Positions 34,779 to 45,638 of a stretch of 64,000 nucleotides of DNA are shown here, one piece after another. How positions within the stretch are numbered: position 1 is the stretch's first letter; every line of letters begins with the position of its first letter. The notes under the pieces were generated by a model. The model saw nothing but the letters and a program-made list of their open reading frames with translations. It did no database searches and was not told where the DNA came from. A program made the position numbers and the translations under genes. This DNA is from Methanoculleus frigidifontis (lineage in GTDB: Archaea; Halobacteriota; Methanomicrobia; Methanomicrobiales; Methanoculleaceae): the NCBI RefSeq assembly GCF_030464345.1, contig NZ_VCYH01000005.1, forward strand, positions 124,001-188,000. The letters run 5' to 3'.

Positions 34779-35192
34779 ATGAAAACCCGGATATACAAAG
34801 AAGTTTTTTTTGAAGCAAGCCACCGCCTGATGCACTATACAGGGAAGTGTTTCCGGCTGCACGGTCATCAGTGGCGCGTTCAGGTCTGGGTCGACGGGAC
34901 GGCCGATGAGCGCACCGGGATCGTCATCGACTACAACGCGATCAAGAACGTCGTCTCCGCATTCGACCACCAGGTGATCCTGAACGAGGAGGACCCGATG
35001 GTGCCGTGCCTCGAAGCGTTCCATCCGGTTGTCACCACCCGCGGCGACCCGACGAGCGAGCGGCTCGCCGATACGATTGCAGATATGATCGATGCCGAAG
35101 CCTCGCAACAGGGCCTCGATGCGCGGGTGGCAAAGATCCGCATCTGGGAGTCGACGAGCTGCTATGCCGAGCGTGTCTATGAGAATCGTTGA
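34779..35192 (+). CDS. queD: 6-carboxytetrahydropterin synthase QueD
   Basis: A 137-residue enzyme of the PTPS/QueD family that makes 6-carboxy-5,6,7,8-tetrahydropterin, a step to preQ0 and then archaeosine in tRNA. Zinc-binding His residues sit in [10 protein letters not shown] and LHGHQWRV; the catalytic region FDHQVILNE and the C-terminal WESTSCYA are present. ATG 34779 is used, though a GTG three bases earlier exists. It overlaps queE by 14 bases. Confidence 0.93.
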   Translation: MKTRIYKEVFFEASHRLMHYTGKCFRLHGHQWRVQVWVDGTADERTGIVIDYNAIKNVVSAFDHQVILNEEDPMVPCLEAFHPVVTTRGDPTSERLADTIADMIDAEASQQGLDARVAKIRIWESTSCYAERVYENR

Positions 35193-35787
35193 GATCTTCA
35201 AGAGCCTGCAGGGGGAGGGGAAGAACCAGGGGGCGCCCTGCATCTTCATCCGGTTCGCCGGGTGCAACCTGCGGTGCAGCTGGTGCGATACCGCCTACGC
35301 CTGGGAGGGCGGCGAAGAGATGAGCGCCGGCGAGGTGCTCGACATCGTCTGGCGCCTCCACGGCACGCGTATCTGCATCACCGGGGGCGAGCCGCTCCTG
35401 CAGCAGCAGGCCCTTCTCGAACTTCTGCAGAAGTTCGCCGTCCACGGCTACAACGTCGAGATAGAGACGAACGGCACCATCGCCTTCACGGATATGCAGG
35501 AGTATGCCTCAATCTGCATGGACGTCAAGTGCCCCTCCTCTGGGGAGCAGAGCGACCTCGACCTGCTCCGGCATATCACCCCCCGCGACTGCGTCAAGTT
35601 CGTTGTGGCGGATGTCGCCGACTGCCGCTACGCGCAGGCGGTCATCGCCCACTACGACATCCGCGGCGAGATCTTCATCTCACCGGTTGCAGGGTCGGAC
35701 TACCTCGCGATCGCCCGCTACATCGTCGACCAGAACCTCCCGGTGAGGTTCCAGCTGCAGCTGCACAGGATCATCGGAGTGAAATGA
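35179..35787 (+). CDS. queE: 7-carboxy-7-deazaguanine synthase QueE (radical SAM)
   Basis: A 202-residue radical SAM enzyme that rearranges the QueD product to 7-carboxy-7-deazaguanine. The cluster motif CxxxCxxC is AGCNLRCSWCDT near residue 25-35, preceded by SLQGEGKNQGAPCIFIR, and the SAM motif is ITGGEPLLQ. ATG 35179 was chosen ([14 protein letters not shown]); ATG 35164 is five codons upstream. The gene overlaps queD and is followed by queC with no gap. Confidence 0.94.
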   Translation: MRIVEIFKSLQGEGKNQGAPCIFIRFAGCNLRCSWCDTAYAWEGGEEMSAGEVLDIVWRLHGTRICITGGEPLLQQQALLELLQKFAVHGYNVEIETNGTIAFTDMQEYASICMDVKCPSSGEQSDLDLLRHITPRDCVKFVVADVADCRYAQAVIAHYDIRGEIFISPVAGSDYLAIARYIVDQNLPVRFQLQLHRIIGVK

Positions 35788-36453
35788 ATGCAAGCAGTAT
35801 GTCTCCTTTCCGGCGGCATGGACTCCGCCACGCTCGCATACCTCGCAAAAGATTCGGGCTACGAGATCGTCGCCCTGCACTTCACCTACGGACAGCGGAC
35901 CGAAGCGAAGGAGCGGCAATGTGCGCAGGAGATCGCCCGCCGCCTCGATGCCGTGGAGTTCGTCGAGATAAGCCTCGAACATTTCACGAAGATCGGCGCC
36001 TCGAGCCTGACCGATCAGAGCATCGCGGTCGAGGAGTACGAGGAGGGGCGGGAGGGAATGCCGAACACCTACGTCCCCTTCCGGAACGGCAACCTCCTCG
36101 CGATCGCGACGAGCCTCGCCGAGGCGCGGGGTGCCGAGGCGATCTTCATCGGTGTCCAGGTCGGGGACTACTCCGGCTACCCCGACTGCCGCCCCGAGTT
36201 CATCGAGGCGTTCCAGCGTGCGGTCGATATCGGGACGTCGCCGGAAGCCCATATCCGGTTGCAGACCCCGTTCGTGCATATGACGAAGGCCGAGATTCTC
36301 AGGAAAGGGTTTGAACTCGGTGTTCCCTATGAGCACACCTGGTCGTGCTACCAGAGAAATGATATCGCCTGCGGCGTCTGCGACTCCTGCCACTACCGCC
36401 GTTCGGCCTTCACCGAGCTCGGGCTCACCGACCCCATCGAGTATGCGGAGTGA
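35788..36453 (+). CDS. queC: 7-cyano-7-deazaguanine synthase QueC
   Basis: A 221-residue ATP-dependent enzyme that converts 7-carboxy-7-deazaguanine and ammonia to preQ0. The PP-loop is [10 protein letters not shown] near the N-terminus, and a zinc site of four Cys is seen as [15 protein letters not shown] near residue 190-205. It starts immediately after the queE stop and its own stop overlaps the Nudix start by one base. The queD-queE-queC order provides preQ0 for archaeosine-tRNA. Confidence 0.96.
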   Translation: MQAVCLLSGGMDSATLAYLAKDSGYEIVALHFTYGQRTEAKERQCAQEIARRLDAVEFVEISLEHFTKIGASSLTDQSIAVEEYEEGREGMPNTYVPFRNGNLLAIATSLAEARGAEAIFIGVQVGDYSGYPDCRPEFIEAFQRAVDIGTSPEAHIRLQTPFVHMTKAEILRKGFELGVPYEHTWSCYQRNDIACGVCDSCHYRRSAFTELGLTDPIEYAE

Positions 36454-36956
36454 TGCTCGTGACTGAGATTTACCGCGGCAAACGCCTCATTGTCGAGAAG
36501 AAGACGGTCACGCTCCCGGACGGAAGCACACGGGAGCGGGTGGTCATTCATCCCGGGGGAGCGGTCGCGATGCTCCCCATCGAGGGCGACGATTGTTACC
36601 TGATCCGGCAGTACCGATTCGCCATCGACGCCACGATCTATGAGGTGCCGGCCGGGACGATCGACGAGGGCGAGGCGCCGGACGAGACCGCTCACCGCGA
36701 GCTCGTCGAGGAGATCGGGATGAAGGCGGCGACGCTCATCCCGAAGGGATACATCTACCCCTCGCCGGGATACACCGACGAGACAATCCACCTTTATGAA
36801 GCCCGCGACCTCGCCCCTTCCGACGAGCATCAGATGGACGAGGACGAGGTGATCGAGGTCGTAAAGGTGCCGATCGCCGAGATCCGCCGGATGATCGACG
36901 ACGGAGAGATCGTCGACGCCAAGACGATCTGCCTGGTCTGCCGCTGCCTCCGGTGA
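36453..36956 (+). CDS. Nudix hydrolase, ADP-ribose pyrophosphatase-like
   Basis: A 167-residue Nudix enzyme. The Nudix box (GX5EX7REUXEEXGU) is complete: GTIDEGEAPDE...RELVEEIGM near residues 68-90. The N-terminal EIYRGKRLIVEKKTVTLPDG and the PSPGYTDE segment after the box fit ADP-sugar pyrophosphatases, which hydrolyse ADP-ribose. ATG 36453 overlaps the queC stop (TGATG). It may share the operon merely by position. Confidence 0.9.
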   Translation: MLVTEIYRGKRLIVEKKTVTLPDGSTRERVVIHPGGAVAMLPIEGDDCYLIRQYRFAIDATIYEVPAGTIDEGEAPDETAHRELVEEIGMKAATLIPKGYIYPSPGYTDETIHLYEARDLAPSDEHQMDEDEVIEVVKVPIAEIRRMIDDGEIVDAKTICLVCRCLR

Positions 36957-37864
36957 TCAGATTGCTCCGGCCGCTCCTGCTTGTCATCATGCTGCTGTTC
37001 GCGGCAGGGTGTCTCGGCACGCCCGCACCGGAGGAGTCCTCGTATGCCGTTGACGAGGACGGACATCTCACCCTCGCGGCACCACCGCCGGATGCGGCCG
37101 TGACCGTCCTCGAAGAGCAGGGGTGCGTCACCGTCAGCAGCGTTATCTTCAGGAACGGTAACGGCACGGACGTCCACGCCCTCCTCGCAGAGCCTGACCG
37201 ACCGGGCATGGCAATTGTCTTTGCCCCCGGGGCCGGCGTTCCCGCAGAAGCCCACCGGGAACGTGCCGTCCGCTACGCCGAAGCAGGAATCGCCTTCCTG
37301 GTGGTGGACATTCGCGGGAACGGCGGGGAGACGCCGGGTGAGCCCTTCAACCTCGACATGGACTACCACCGGTTCGCCGGCGGGGAGTGGCCGCAGTACT
37401 ACCGGATCGTCGCCGATCTCTCCGGTGCCCGGCAGGTGCTCGCCGGGCGGACCGGCGTGCCGGTCGTCGCGATGGGCTCCTCCAACGGCGGCCGGTATGC
37501 AGCCGTCGCCGCAGCAACCGATCCCGGTTTTGCCGGGTATATCGGTATCTCCACCTCGGGGTTCGGGCGCGCCGGCGACGGGTACACGGGCGACGCCCGC
37601 CGGTTCCTGCTGAGCATCGACCCGGACGCCTGTGTCGCGAGAATAACGCCGCGATCGGTCACGATCTTCCATGCCGAAGGTGACCCGATCATCCCGTATG
37701 CGGATGGGCAGGCGCTCTTCGATCATGCCGGAGAGCCGAAGGAATGTATCGCCTTCAACGGGACGCACGGCATCTGCAGCGAAGTGGATGATTCCGTGAT
37801 CGCCGAAAGTGCGCAGTTTTATGCACCTGTGAACGAAACATATGGTAGCTTGAAATCCTGGTGA
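36953..37864 (+). CDS. Alpha/beta hydrolase lipoprotein
   Basis: A 303-residue exported protein with a lipobox (LFAAGC) at its N-terminus, so probably anchored by a lipid. The body is an alpha/beta hydrolase: AIVFAPGAGVP, VDIRGNGGETPG, the nucleophile elbow GSSNGG, the acid in FHAEGDPIIP, and a His near GTHGI. Substrate unknown. GTG 36953 overlaps the Nudix stop by four bases (GTGA), so they are coupled. It ends seven bases before the aRF1 start. Confidence 0.85.
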   Translation: MIRLLRPLLLVIMLLFAAGCLGTPAPEESSYAVDEDGHLTLAAPPPDAAVTVLEEQGCVTVSSVIFRNGNGTDVHALLAEPDRPGMAIVFAPGAGVPAEAHRERAVRYAEAGIAFLVVDIRGNGGETPGEPFNLDMDYHRFAGGEWPQYYRIVADLSGARQVLAGRTGVPVVAMGSSNGGRYAAVAAATDPGFAGYIGISTSGFGRAGDGYTGDARRFLLSIDPDACVARITPRSVTIFHAEGDPIIPYADGQALFDHAGEPKECIAFNGTHGICSEVDDSVIAESAQFYAPVNETYGSLKSW

Positions 37865-37871
37865 ATATTCA

Positions 37872-39143
37872 ATGGCCGAATCGCAAGAGATGGATACGGC
37901 GCGAAAGCGCTATGAATTCAAAAAGATGCTCGAAAGGCTCAGTGAGAAGGAAGGGAGCGGTACCGAGCTGATCACCATCTACATCCCCCCCGACAAACAG
38001 ATACACGACGTAACCGCCCAGCTCCGCGATGAGTTCGGGCAATGCGCCAACATCAAGAGCAAACAGACCAGAACCAACGTCCAGAGTGCCATCTCCTCGA
38101 TCCTCTCACGGCTGAAATACTTCAACCGCCCGCCCGAGAACGGGATGGCCGTCTTCTGCGGGACGATAAACACCGGCGGCGATCGGACAGATCTCCAGTG
38201 CGAGATCGTTGAACCTCCCGATCCGCTGAACCTCTATATGTACCGGTGCAGCTCGAACTTCGAGCTCGAACCGCTGCAGCAGATGCTCGAGGAGAAGGTC
38301 GTCTACGGGCTGATCGTCATCGACCGGCGGGAATCCTACATCGGCTTTCTGCGGGGCAACCGGATCGAACCCATCAGCGGCGTCACCTCGACGGTCCCCG
38401 GCAAGCAGCGGAAAGGTGGTCAGTCCAGCGTCCGTTTCCAGCGCCTGCGGTTGATTGCCATCAACGAGTACTACAAAAAGGTCGGCGAGCGGGCGAGCGA
38501 GATCTTCCTTGCCGAGAAGGACTTCTTCGAGCGGTTCAAGGGCGTGCTGATCGGCGGCCCGACACCCACCAAAGAGGAGTTCGCCGATGGCGGATACCTC
38601 CACCACGAACTCCAGAAACGGATCGTCGGGCTCTTCGACGTCGCCTACACCAACGAAAGCGGCCTTGCCGAACTCGTGGACAACGCGCAGGACGCCCTGA
38701 AGGGGATGGAGGTCGTCAAGGAGAAGACCTACATGAACCGGTTCCTCCAGGAGCTCGTCAAGGACAACGGAAACGCGACCTACGGCGAGGAGAGCGTCCG
38801 CAAGAACCTGGAGATCGGTGCGGTGGACACGCTCCTCCTCTCCGACAAACTCCGGCAGGCGCGGCTGAAGGTCGCCTGCCAGACCTGCGGGCATACCGAG
38901 GAGCGAACGGTTCGCCTCGAGCCGGGCAAGTCGCTCCGGGACATCGATCTCGGAAACTGCCCGAAGGACACGGCCCCGCTTTACATCGCGGAAGAATCGG
39001 ATATCATCGACGAGCTGACACAGCTTGCAGACCAGAGCAGCACCGACGTCGAGATCATCTCCGACGACTTTGAAGAAGGAGCAGTGCTCTACAACGCGTT
39101 CGGGGGCATTGCGGCAATACTACGCTACAGGACAGGATACTGA
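37872..39143 (+). CDS. prf1: Peptide chain release factor aRF1
   Basis: A 423-residue release factor that recognises all three stop codons. The decoding motif NIKS is ANIKSKQTRTNV near residue 57, and the peptidyl hydrolysis motif GGQ is RKGGQSSVRF near residue 180. A C-terminal zinc-like CQTCGHTEE is also present. Length fits archaeal aRF1. The stop overlaps the argS ATG by one base, so translation is coupled in a prf1-argS-taw1-sepS operon. Confidence 0.96.
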   Translation: MAESQEMDTARKRYEFKKMLERLSEKEGSGTELITIYIPPDKQIHDVTAQLRDEFGQCANIKSKQTRTNVQSAISSILSRLKYFNRPPENGMAVFCGTINTGGDRTDLQCEIVEPPDPLNLYMYRCSSNFELEPLQQMLEEKVVYGLIVIDRRESYIGFLRGNRIEPISGVTSTVPGKQRKGGQSSVRFQRLRLIAINEYYKKVGERASEIFLAEKDFFERFKGVLIGGPTPTKEEFADGGYLHHELQKRIVGLFDVAYTNESGLAELVDNAQDALKGMEVVKEKTYMNRFLQELVKDNGNATYGEESVRKNLEIGAVDTLLLSDKLRQARLKVACQTCGHTEERTVRLEPGKSLRDIDLGNCPKDTAPLYIAEESDIIDELTQLADQSSTDVEIISDDFEEGAVLYNAFGGIAAILRYRTGY

Positions 39144-40807
39144 TGTTTCGGGAGAAATACCGTCAGGTTGAACGCATGCTGCAGGCATGCACGGGTGAAG
39201 AGGATGTGCTGCTGACGGGCGGAGGAGACCACGCCGACCTCGCCTCGACCGTGGCATTCAAACTGGCCAAACAGCGAAAGAAAGCGCCCCAGCAGATCGC
39301 GGCGGATCTCGCAGCAGAGATCGCCGCCCTGCCCGATCTCGGTGATATCCGGGTGGAGGCGACAGGGCCGTATCTTAACTTCCACTTCGGGGATGCGTAC
39401 CTCCGCGCAAGCGTGCAGCGAGCAATCGAACCCGGGTACGGGAAACTACCCCGCCGCCCGGAGCGGGTGGTGCTCGAGCACACCAGCGCCAACCCGAACG
39501 GCCCCCTGCATGTCGGGCATATCAGGAACACCATCATCGGCGACACCCTCGCCCGCGCCTTCCGCAAAGCGGGGTATCCCCTCGAAGTACAGTACTACCT
39601 GAACGACATGGGCCGGCAGATCGCCATTGTCTCCTGGGGGTTCGACACCCTCGGGATCGAGCGGAATGAGGGCGAGAAGGCGGATCACTACGTCGCACGC
39701 GTCTACGTCGCAGCCAACCGGGCTATGGAGAAAGACCCCGGAACCGTCACGGAGATCGACCGGCGTATGCAGCTCGTGGAGCGCGGCGACGCCGAGACCG
39801 TCCAAAAGTTCCGCGCCGCCGTCAGCCTCTGTGCGGAAGGTATCAAGGAGACGCTCGCGCAGCTGCACGGCAGCCACGACCGGTTCGTCTGGGAGAGCGA
39901 CTTCATCCGGATCGGCGACGTCGACCGGATCATCGATCGGATGAAGCGCCTGCCGCAGGCGCACGAGGACGAGACGTTCTGGATCGATCTCTCCGAGGTC
40001 GGGATCGAGAAGAAGTACATCCTCCGCAGGAGCGACGGCACCTCGGTCTACAGCGCTCGCGACCTCGCCTACCACACCTGGAAGGGCCGGAACTACGACC
40101 GGGTGATCGATATTCTCGGCGCCGACCATAAACTGATCGGTGCCCAGCTCTCCGCGACCCTGCCGCTCATCGGCGAAAACCCCCCGGAAATCGTCTACTT
40201 CGAGTTCGTCTCGCTGCCCGAGGGCTCCATGAGCACCCGGGCGGGCAAGTTCATCTCCGCCGACGAACTGATCGACGAAGTGACGGCAAAAGCAATGGAC
40301 GAGGTGACGAGCCGTCGCCCGGAGCTTCCCGGGGAAGAACGGGCCGCCATCGCCCGGTCGGTCACCATCGCGGCGATCCGCTACGATATCGTGAAGATCA
40401 TCCCGGAGAAGAGCACGGTCTTCGACTGGAAGGAAGCGCTGGACTTCGAGCGGCAGAGCGGCCCCTACATCCAGTACGCGCACGCCCGCGCCTGCAGCAT
40501 CCTCGAGAAGGCCGGGGAGTTCGAGACCGCCTTCGAGTATTCGACCGAGCACGAGATAGCGCTCGCGAAGCACCTCGCCCGGTTCCCGGTCGTCGTCGAG
40601 CAGGTTGTGGCGGAGCTGCGGCCGCACCTTCTCGCTGCCTACGCCCGGGAGCTCGCCGACCTCTTCAACGCCTTCTATCACTACGATCCGGTGCTGAGGA
40701 GCGAGGACGTCACCCGGAGCAGCCGCTTAACCCTGGTCGACGCCGTCAGGAACACCCTGCAAGAATCCCTTGAAACCCTTGGTATCGATGCACTCCGAAG
40801 CATGTGA
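39143..40807 (+). CDS. argS: Arginyl-tRNA synthetase
   Basis: A 554-residue class Ia synthetase that charges tRNA-Arg. The HIGH motif is GPLHVGHIRN near residue 115-124; SMSTRAGKF near residue 355 stands at the KMSK position. The C-terminal helical anticodon-binding domain ends at the stop. The gene overlaps aRF1 at its start and taw1 at its end by 20 bases. Confidence 0.96.
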   Translation: MFREKYRQVERMLQACTGEEDVLLTGGGDHADLASTVAFKLAKQRKKAPQQIAADLAAEIAALPDLGDIRVEATGPYLNFHFGDAYLRASVQRAIEPGYGKLPRRPERVVLEHTSANPNGPLHVGHIRNTIIGDTLARAFRKAGYPLEVQYYLNDMGRQIAIVSWGFDTLGIERNEGEKADHYVARVYVAANRAMEKDPGTVTEIDRRMQLVERGDAETVQKFRAAVSLCAEGIKETLAQLHGSHDRFVWESDFIRIGDVDRIIDRMKRLPQAHEDETFWIDLSEVGIEKKYILRRSDGTSVYSARDLAYHTWKGRNYDRVIDILGADHKLIGAQLSATLPLIGENPPEIVYFEFVSLPEGSMSTRAGKFISADELIDEVTAKAMDEVTSRRPELPGEERAAIARSVTIAAIRYDIVKIIPEKSTVFDWKEALDFERQSGPYIQYAHARACSILEKAGEFETAFEYSTEHEIALAKHLARFPVVVEQVVAELRPHLLAAYARELADLFNAFYHYDPVLRSEDVTRSSRLTLVDAVRNTLQESLETLGIDALRSM

Positions 40808-41681
40808 CGCCCTGCGCAAACAGGGCTACCAGTTTTTCAATTCCCGCTCCTCGGCCGCCGTGAAGCCGTGCCTCTGGAACAAGCGCACCCTCAAGGGCGG
40901 GGATATGTGCTATAAAGCACAGTTCTACGGTATCGAAAGCCACCGGTGCGTCCAGATGACCCCGACCCTGCGATGCAACCAGCGCTGCCTCTTCTGCTGG
41001 CGTTCGTTCGAGCACGAGGTGACGGAAGAGGAGGAGTGTCCGCCGGAAGAGATCCGCGCAAACCTCCGGCGGCTGCAGAAGAAAGCACTCTCCGGCTACA
41101 AAGTCTCGCAGTATGTCACTGCCGAGCGCTTCCGCGAGGCGCTGGCGCCGACGATGGTGGCGATCTCCCTCTCGGGCGAACCCACCTGCTACTCACCCCT
41201 CCCGGAGCTGATTGACGGGCTGAACGACGACGGGTATACGACCTTCCTGGTCAGCAACGGCACACGGCCGGAGGTGCTCCGGCGGTGCCGCCCCTACCAG
41301 ATGTACATCTCCCTGGACGCGCCCGACCGCGAGACCTATCTCCGGCTCTGCCGGCCGCAGCAGGACTACTGGGAGAACCTGCAGGAGAGCCTCGTGCTCC
41401 TCTCCGGTCGCCGTTCCGCGATCCGGGTTACGGTGGTGCGCGGCCTGAACGACTTCGCGCCCGAGCGGTATGCCGCCATGATACAGGACTCGGGTGCCTC
41501 GTTCGTGGAAGTAAAGGGTTATATGCATCTGGGATACAGTAGACACCGTCTCGAGCGCGATCAGATGCCGCAGCACGATCAGGTGCGTGCGTTTGCCGAA
41601 GCGATCGCGGAGCACTGCGATTATGAGATCAAGGATGAGAGCCCGATCAGCCGGGTCGCCTGCCTGGAGCGGATAGCATGA
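40788..41681 (+). CDS. taw1: tRNA 4-demethylwyosine synthase Taw1 (radical SAM)
   Basis: A 297-residue radical SAM protein that builds the tricyclic imidazopurine of wyosine at G37 of tRNA-Phe. The cluster motif is [12 protein letters not shown] near residues 62-71, and [11 protein letters not shown] near residue 130 fits SAM binding. Additional Cys near the N-terminus ([14 protein letters not shown]) supply a second cluster as in TYW1. ATG 40788 was chosen by homologous length; it lies inside argS. Its stop overlaps the sepS start by four bases. Confidence 0.93.
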   Translation: MHSEACDALRKQGYQFFNSRSSAAVKPCLWNKRTLKGGDMCYKAQFYGIESHRCVQMTPTLRCNQRCLFCWRSFEHEVTEEEECPPEEIRANLRRLQKKALSGYKVSQYVTAERFREALAPTMVAISLSGEPTCYSPLPELIDGLNDDGYTTFLVSNGTRPEVLRRCRPYQMYISLDAPDRETYLRLCRPQQDYWENLQESLVLLSGRRSAIRVTVVRGLNDFAPERYAAMIQDSGASFVEVKGYMHLGYSRHRLERDQMPQHDQVRAFAEAIAEHCDYEIKDESPISRVACLERIA

Positions 41682-43270
41682 GATTTGACGTGGAAGAGTA
41701 TCGGAAACGAGCGAAGGAGGACTTTGAACGAGCGTGGCACGAGGGGCCGCAGGTGCTGACGCCGCCGGGAATATCGGGCCGGTATCCGCACCGTGCGTAT
41801 GCCCGGGCACAGCCGCACCCGATCTACGAGATCGTGCAGAAACTGCGATCGACCTATCTTTCGATGGGGTTTGACGAGGCGATCAACCCCGTGATCGTTG
41901 AGGAGTCGGATATCTACCGGCAGTTCGGGCCCGAGGCGATGGCCGTCCTCGACCGCGTCTTTTACCTCGGCGGACTTCCCCGGCCGAACGTCGGGATTGC
42001 ACGAAAGCAGCTTGCCGAGATCGCGGGGATTCTGAACCGGAGCCTCGCGGAAGAGACCGAGACGGCGCTCCGCGAGACCCTGCACGGCTACAAGAAAGGG
42101 ACGATCGACGGCGACGAGCTGACGCACGAGCTCGCGGTGGTGCTCGACGCCGACGACGCGACAGTTGTGCATATCATGGACGAGGTCTTTCCGGAGTTTC
42201 GCGAACTTGCGCCCGAGTCCTCAAGGAGCACGCTCCGGAGCCACATGACAAGCGGGTGGTTCCTCTCGCTCGGGGCATCCTGGGAGAGACGCCCGCTTCC
42301 GATCCGCCTCTTCTCGATCGACCGGTGTTTCCGCCGCGAGCAGGAAGAGGGGCCGACCCGCCTGATGACCTATCACTCCGCCTCCTGCGTCGTTGCCGGA
42401 GAGGACGTGACGATCGAGGAGGGGAAGGCCGTCTCAGAAGCCCTTCTCTCCGCCTTCGGGTTTACCGACTTCAAGTTCACGCCGGACGAGAAGCGCTCCA
42501 AGTACTACATGCCCGACTCCCAGACCGAGGTCTACGCCCGCCACCCGGTGCACGACTGGGTAGAGGTCGCGACCTTCGGGATGTACTCGCCCTCCGCCCT
42601 CGCGGAGTACGGCATCGGCGTGCCGGTGATGAACCTCGGCCTCGGCGTTGAACGCCTCGCCATGATTGCCTACCAGGCAGACGACGTTCGCCAGCTCACC
42701 TACCCGCAGTTCTTCCCGCAGGCGCTCACGGACCGGCAGATTGCCGGCGCTGTCCGGCTCCGCGAGGAGCCCGCAACACTTGTCGGGAAGCAGATGGCGA
42801 CGGCCATACGGGAGACGGCGGCAGAGAACGCGGCTGCTCCCGGGCCGTGTACGTTCTCCGCATGGAAGGGCGAGATCGCCGGCCGGCAGGTCGAGGTCTT
42901 CGTCGAGGAGAGCGAATCAAATACGAAGCTCTGCGGCCCTGCCTGCTTCAACGAGATCTTCGTGCATGGCGGTGCGGTGCTCGGTGTCCCCGACGTTGAG
43001 AAATGGGCGCAGGTGAGGAGCGAGGGGGTATCTACCGCCATCACCTATCTCGACGCCGTCGCCGCCCTGGCCGCCGTCCGCATCGAGGAGGCGGCACGCT
43101 GTGGGGAGCCTGTGCACGTGCAGGCGAAGATGGCGAAGCTCCCGAGCGACATCAATCTCAGGATCGATGACTACGCCATGCGCTACATCACGGATACCAA
43201 CAAAAAGGTCGACGTCCGCGGCCCGGTCTTCCTGACCGTCCGCTCGACTATAGGGGAGCAGACCCCGTAA
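41678..43270 (+). CDS. sepS: O-phosphoseryl-tRNA(Cys) synthetase SepRS
   Basis: A 530-residue class II synthetase that attaches phosphoserine to tRNA-Cys, which SepCysS then turns into Cys-tRNA. Motif 2 is [13 protein letters not shown] near residue 210, with TYHSASCVV following, and motif 3 is [10 protein letters not shown] near residue 325. The enzyme occurs in methanogens and a few relatives, so it is strong taxonomic evidence. It is the last gene of the translation operon. No SepCysS (pscS) gene is in the window. Confidence 0.96.
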   Translation: MRFDVEEYRKRAKEDFERAWHEGPQVLTPPGISGRYPHRAYARAQPHPIYEIVQKLRSTYLSMGFDEAINPVIVEESDIYRQFGPEAMAVLDRVFYLGGLPRPNVGIARKQLAEIAGILNRSLAEETETALRETLHGYKKGTIDGDELTHELAVVLDADDATVVHIMDEVFPEFRELAPESSRSTLRSHMTSGWFLSLGASWERRPLPIRLFSIDRCFRREQEEGPTRLMTYHSASCVVAGEDVTIEEGKAVSEALLSAFGFTDFKFTPDEKRSKYYMPDSQTEVYARHPVHDWVEVATFGMYSPSALAEYGIGVPVMNLGLGVERLAMIAYQADDVRQLTYPQFFPQALTDRQIAGAVRLREEPATLVGKQMATAIRETAAENAAAPGPCTFSAWKGEIAGRQVEVFVEESESNTKLCGPACFNEIFVHGGAVLGVPDVEKWAQVRSEGVSTAITYLDAVAALAAVRIEEAARCGEPVHVQAKMAKLPSDINLRIDDYAMRYITDTNKKVDVRGPVFLTVRSTIGEQTP

Positions 43271-45512
43271 CGCTCTCTTTTTTCTCTTTTTTCTCAGACT
43301 TGTGTGCCTTTCCACGTTCACGCTGCTCGTCGCAGTTTGTGCACTCCCGGAGCAGTGGAAGGACGTCGCGCTGCGACGGCAGGTTGAACCGGGCTCGCGA
43401 TGCAGTCTGCCCCACTTTGAGAGAGTAGTCGCTCTCGCCGAGCACCTCGAAGAGGTCCTCGTCGGTCCGGTCGTCGCCGATCGCCATGATGAACTCCCAC
43501 GGCTTCTTCGCCGTCCAGTGGAGCGCTGCCCGGCCTTTGTTGATCATGGCGTTTTTGACCTCGATGACCTTGTTCCCCTCCATCACGGCGATGTTAAGGT
43601 TGGCGGTGAGGTGGAGCAGGTCGTCTTTGAGCTCTTTTGCCCGGAGGGAGCCGAGGACCGGGTCGGCCTTGCGGTAGTGCCAGACGACGGAGTACTCCTT
43701 CTCCTCGACGAACGCCCCCGGTGTCCGGTCCGCGTAGAGTTCGAGGAGCGGGAAGATCTCTTCTTTCCACTCGCTCGAGAGCGCTTCGGGCATCATCCAC
43801 GCCTGCCCGCGTTCTTTGATCCAGACGCCGTGCTCGGCGATGAAGCTGAGATCGAGGGTTTTGAACCATGACTCCAGGGTATGCCGGTCGCGGCCGCTGA
43901 TGACGACCACCTCGTTTTCCGGTTCGGCCGCGAGCCGGGCGAGCTGGTCCATGGCGGCACTGCTGGGCGTCGCTTTCTCGGGTTTTGCCGCAAACGGAAC
44001 GAGGGTTCCGTCGTAGTCGAGGAGTATCAGGCGGTTTGCACTGCTTCCATAATCGGCAATGAGCCGGCGGCGCATCTCCGCGGTCAGGATCCGTTCCGAG
44101 CGCTTCTCCTGCAGGAGACGGGCGTCATCGAGGCGGTTGATGAAATCTGCTGCCCAGTGGGTGATGTCGTAGCGCTGAAGCCGTTTCTGCATGATCCGGT
44201 TCCTCTCGCTCTGCTCCTCCTCGGACATCGCCATTGCGGTCTCGATGGCGTCCATGACCGCATCGCGATCGCTCGGGTTGACGATGACGGCTTCGCCAAG
44301 TTCCGGCGCCGCCCCTGCCATCTCCGAGAGGATCAGGACGCCTTTCCCTTCGGTCTTCGTGGCCACGAACTCTTTGGCCATCAGGTTCATCCCGTCGCGC
44401 AACGGGGTGACGAGGGCGACATCCGCCAGTTTGTAGTTGGCGACGAGCACCTCGAACGGAAGGTAGTTGTAGAAGTAGCGGACCGGCAGCCACTCCGTCG
44501 TGCCGTACTTGCCGTTGATCCGCCCGACAAGTTCATCGATCTGCTGCTTTAACGCCTGGTACTGCTCGATGGCCGTCCGTGACGGTACCGCGACCAGGAT
44601 GAGCGATACGTTCCCCTGATACTCCGGCTTCTTCTCGAGGAGCGTGTCGAACGCCTCCAGGCGGAGCGGAATGCCCTTGGTGTAGTCCAGCCGGTCGAAG
44701 GAGAGGACGATCGTGCGGTCGCCATACTGTTCCCGCGCCTTTTGGATCTCCTCCTGCACCGCAGGACTCTCTGCGGCCTCGGCAAACTGTTGGTAGTCGA
44801 TGCCCATAGGAAACATATCCACCCGCACAGTCCGGTTGCCGACGGTGACGTCCCCGAGGGTGTGCTCATACCCGAGGATCCGCCGGATGCTGGAGAGGAA
44901 GTGGCGGAGATAGTCGTAGGTGTGGAACCCGACGAGGTCGGAGCCGAGCAGCCCCTCCAGGATCTCTTTGCGCCAGGGAAGAAGCCGGAAGATCTCGTAC
45001 GACGGGAAGGGGATGTGCAGGAAGAACCCGATCGCGGCATCCGGGAGCTCTTCGCGGAGCATCTGCGGGAGGAGCATGAGATGGTAGTCGTGCACCCAGA
45101 TGGTGTCGTCTGGCCGAGCCACCTCCAGGACTGCTTCACAGAACGACTCGTTTACCTTCTTGTAGACGTTCCAGTGATGCTTATCGTATTCGGCGAAGTG
45201 GTTGAAGTAGTGGAAGAGCGGCCAGATGGTGTTGTTGCAGAATCCGTCGTAGTAGTTCCTGATGTCGTAGGGTGAGAGGAAGACCGGATGGCACTGCTCC
45301 GCGCTGAGCGCTTCACAGATCTCGTCCTTCTCTTTCTGGTTATTCTTGCGCACGTTCACCCCCGGCCACCCGATCCAGAGGCTCTCGTACGACTTGTAGA
45401 ACGATCCGACACCGGTTGCAAGCCCTCCTGCACTGCGCTGGAAGGAATATTCGCCCTTCTGCTTTGTGATGCTGATTGGCAGTCTGTTCGACACAATGAG
45501 TAATCTATTCAT
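43248..45512 (-). CDS. Trehalose-6-phosphate synthase/phosphatase fusion (OtsA-OtsB)
   Basis: A 754-residue two-domain enzyme. Residues 1 to about 470 are a GT20 glycosyltransferase ([39 protein letters not shown]) that joins UDP-glucose and glucose-6-phosphate. Residues about 490-740 are a HAD phosphatase ([29 protein letters not shown]) that frees trehalose, a compatible solute. ATG 45512 is used with GGGAG nearby. The end overlaps sepS by 23 bases on the other strand. Confidence 0.94.
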   Translation of the reverse strand: MNRLLIVSNRLPISITKQKGEYSFQRSAGGLATGVGSFYKSYESLWIGWPGVNVRKNNQKEKDEICEALSAEQCHPVFLSPYDIRNYYDGFCNNTIWPLFHYFNHFAEYDKHHWNVYKKVNESFCEAVLEVARPDDTIWVHDYHLMLLPQMLREELPDAAIGFFLHIPFPSYEIFRLLPWRKEILEGLLGSDLVGFHTYDYLRHFLSSIRRILGYEHTLGDVTVGNRTVRVDMFPMGIDYQQFAEAAESPAVQEEIQKAREQYGDRTIVLSFDRLDYTKGIPLRLEAFDTLLEKKPEYQGNVSLILVAVPSRTAIEQYQALKQQIDELVGRINGKYGTTEWLPVRYFYNYLPFEVLVANYKLADVALVTPLRDGMNLMAKEFVATKTEGKGVLILSEMAGAAPELGEAVIVNPSDRDAVMDAIETAMAMSEEEQSERNRIMQKRLQRYDITHWAADFINRLDDARLLQEKRSERILTAEMRRRLIADYGSSANRLILLDYDGTLVPFAAKPEKATPSSAAMDQLARLAAEPENEVVVISGRDRHTLESWFKTLDLSFIAEHGVWIKERGQAWMMPEALSSEWKEEIFPLLELYADRTPGAFVEEKEYSVVWHYRKADPVLGSLRAKELKDDLLHLTANLNIAVMEGNKVIEVKNAMINKGRAALHWTAKKPWEFIMAIGDDRTDEDLFEVLGESDYSLKVGQTASRARFNLPSQRDVLPLLRECTNCDEQRERGKAHKSEKKEKKESVTGSAPL
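43273..43294 (+). terminator. T-rich terminator of the sepS operon
   Basis: Two runs of six T (43278-43283 and 43287-43292) lie within 25 bases after the sepS stop. They fall inside the convergent trehalose gene, whose antisense reading there gives the Lys/Glu-rich tail SEKKEKKE. Confidence 0.6.
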
Positions 45513-45638
45513 ATTCTCCCGATCACCTCTCCTCCGGAAATGTCCCTGGTGTCTGAATAGTCTCAAAGAAAATTAAGTTTATGGGCTTTTTGGGGATCGT
45601 TTTATGGGCAATCCGTTCCGATGATACCACGACAATGA

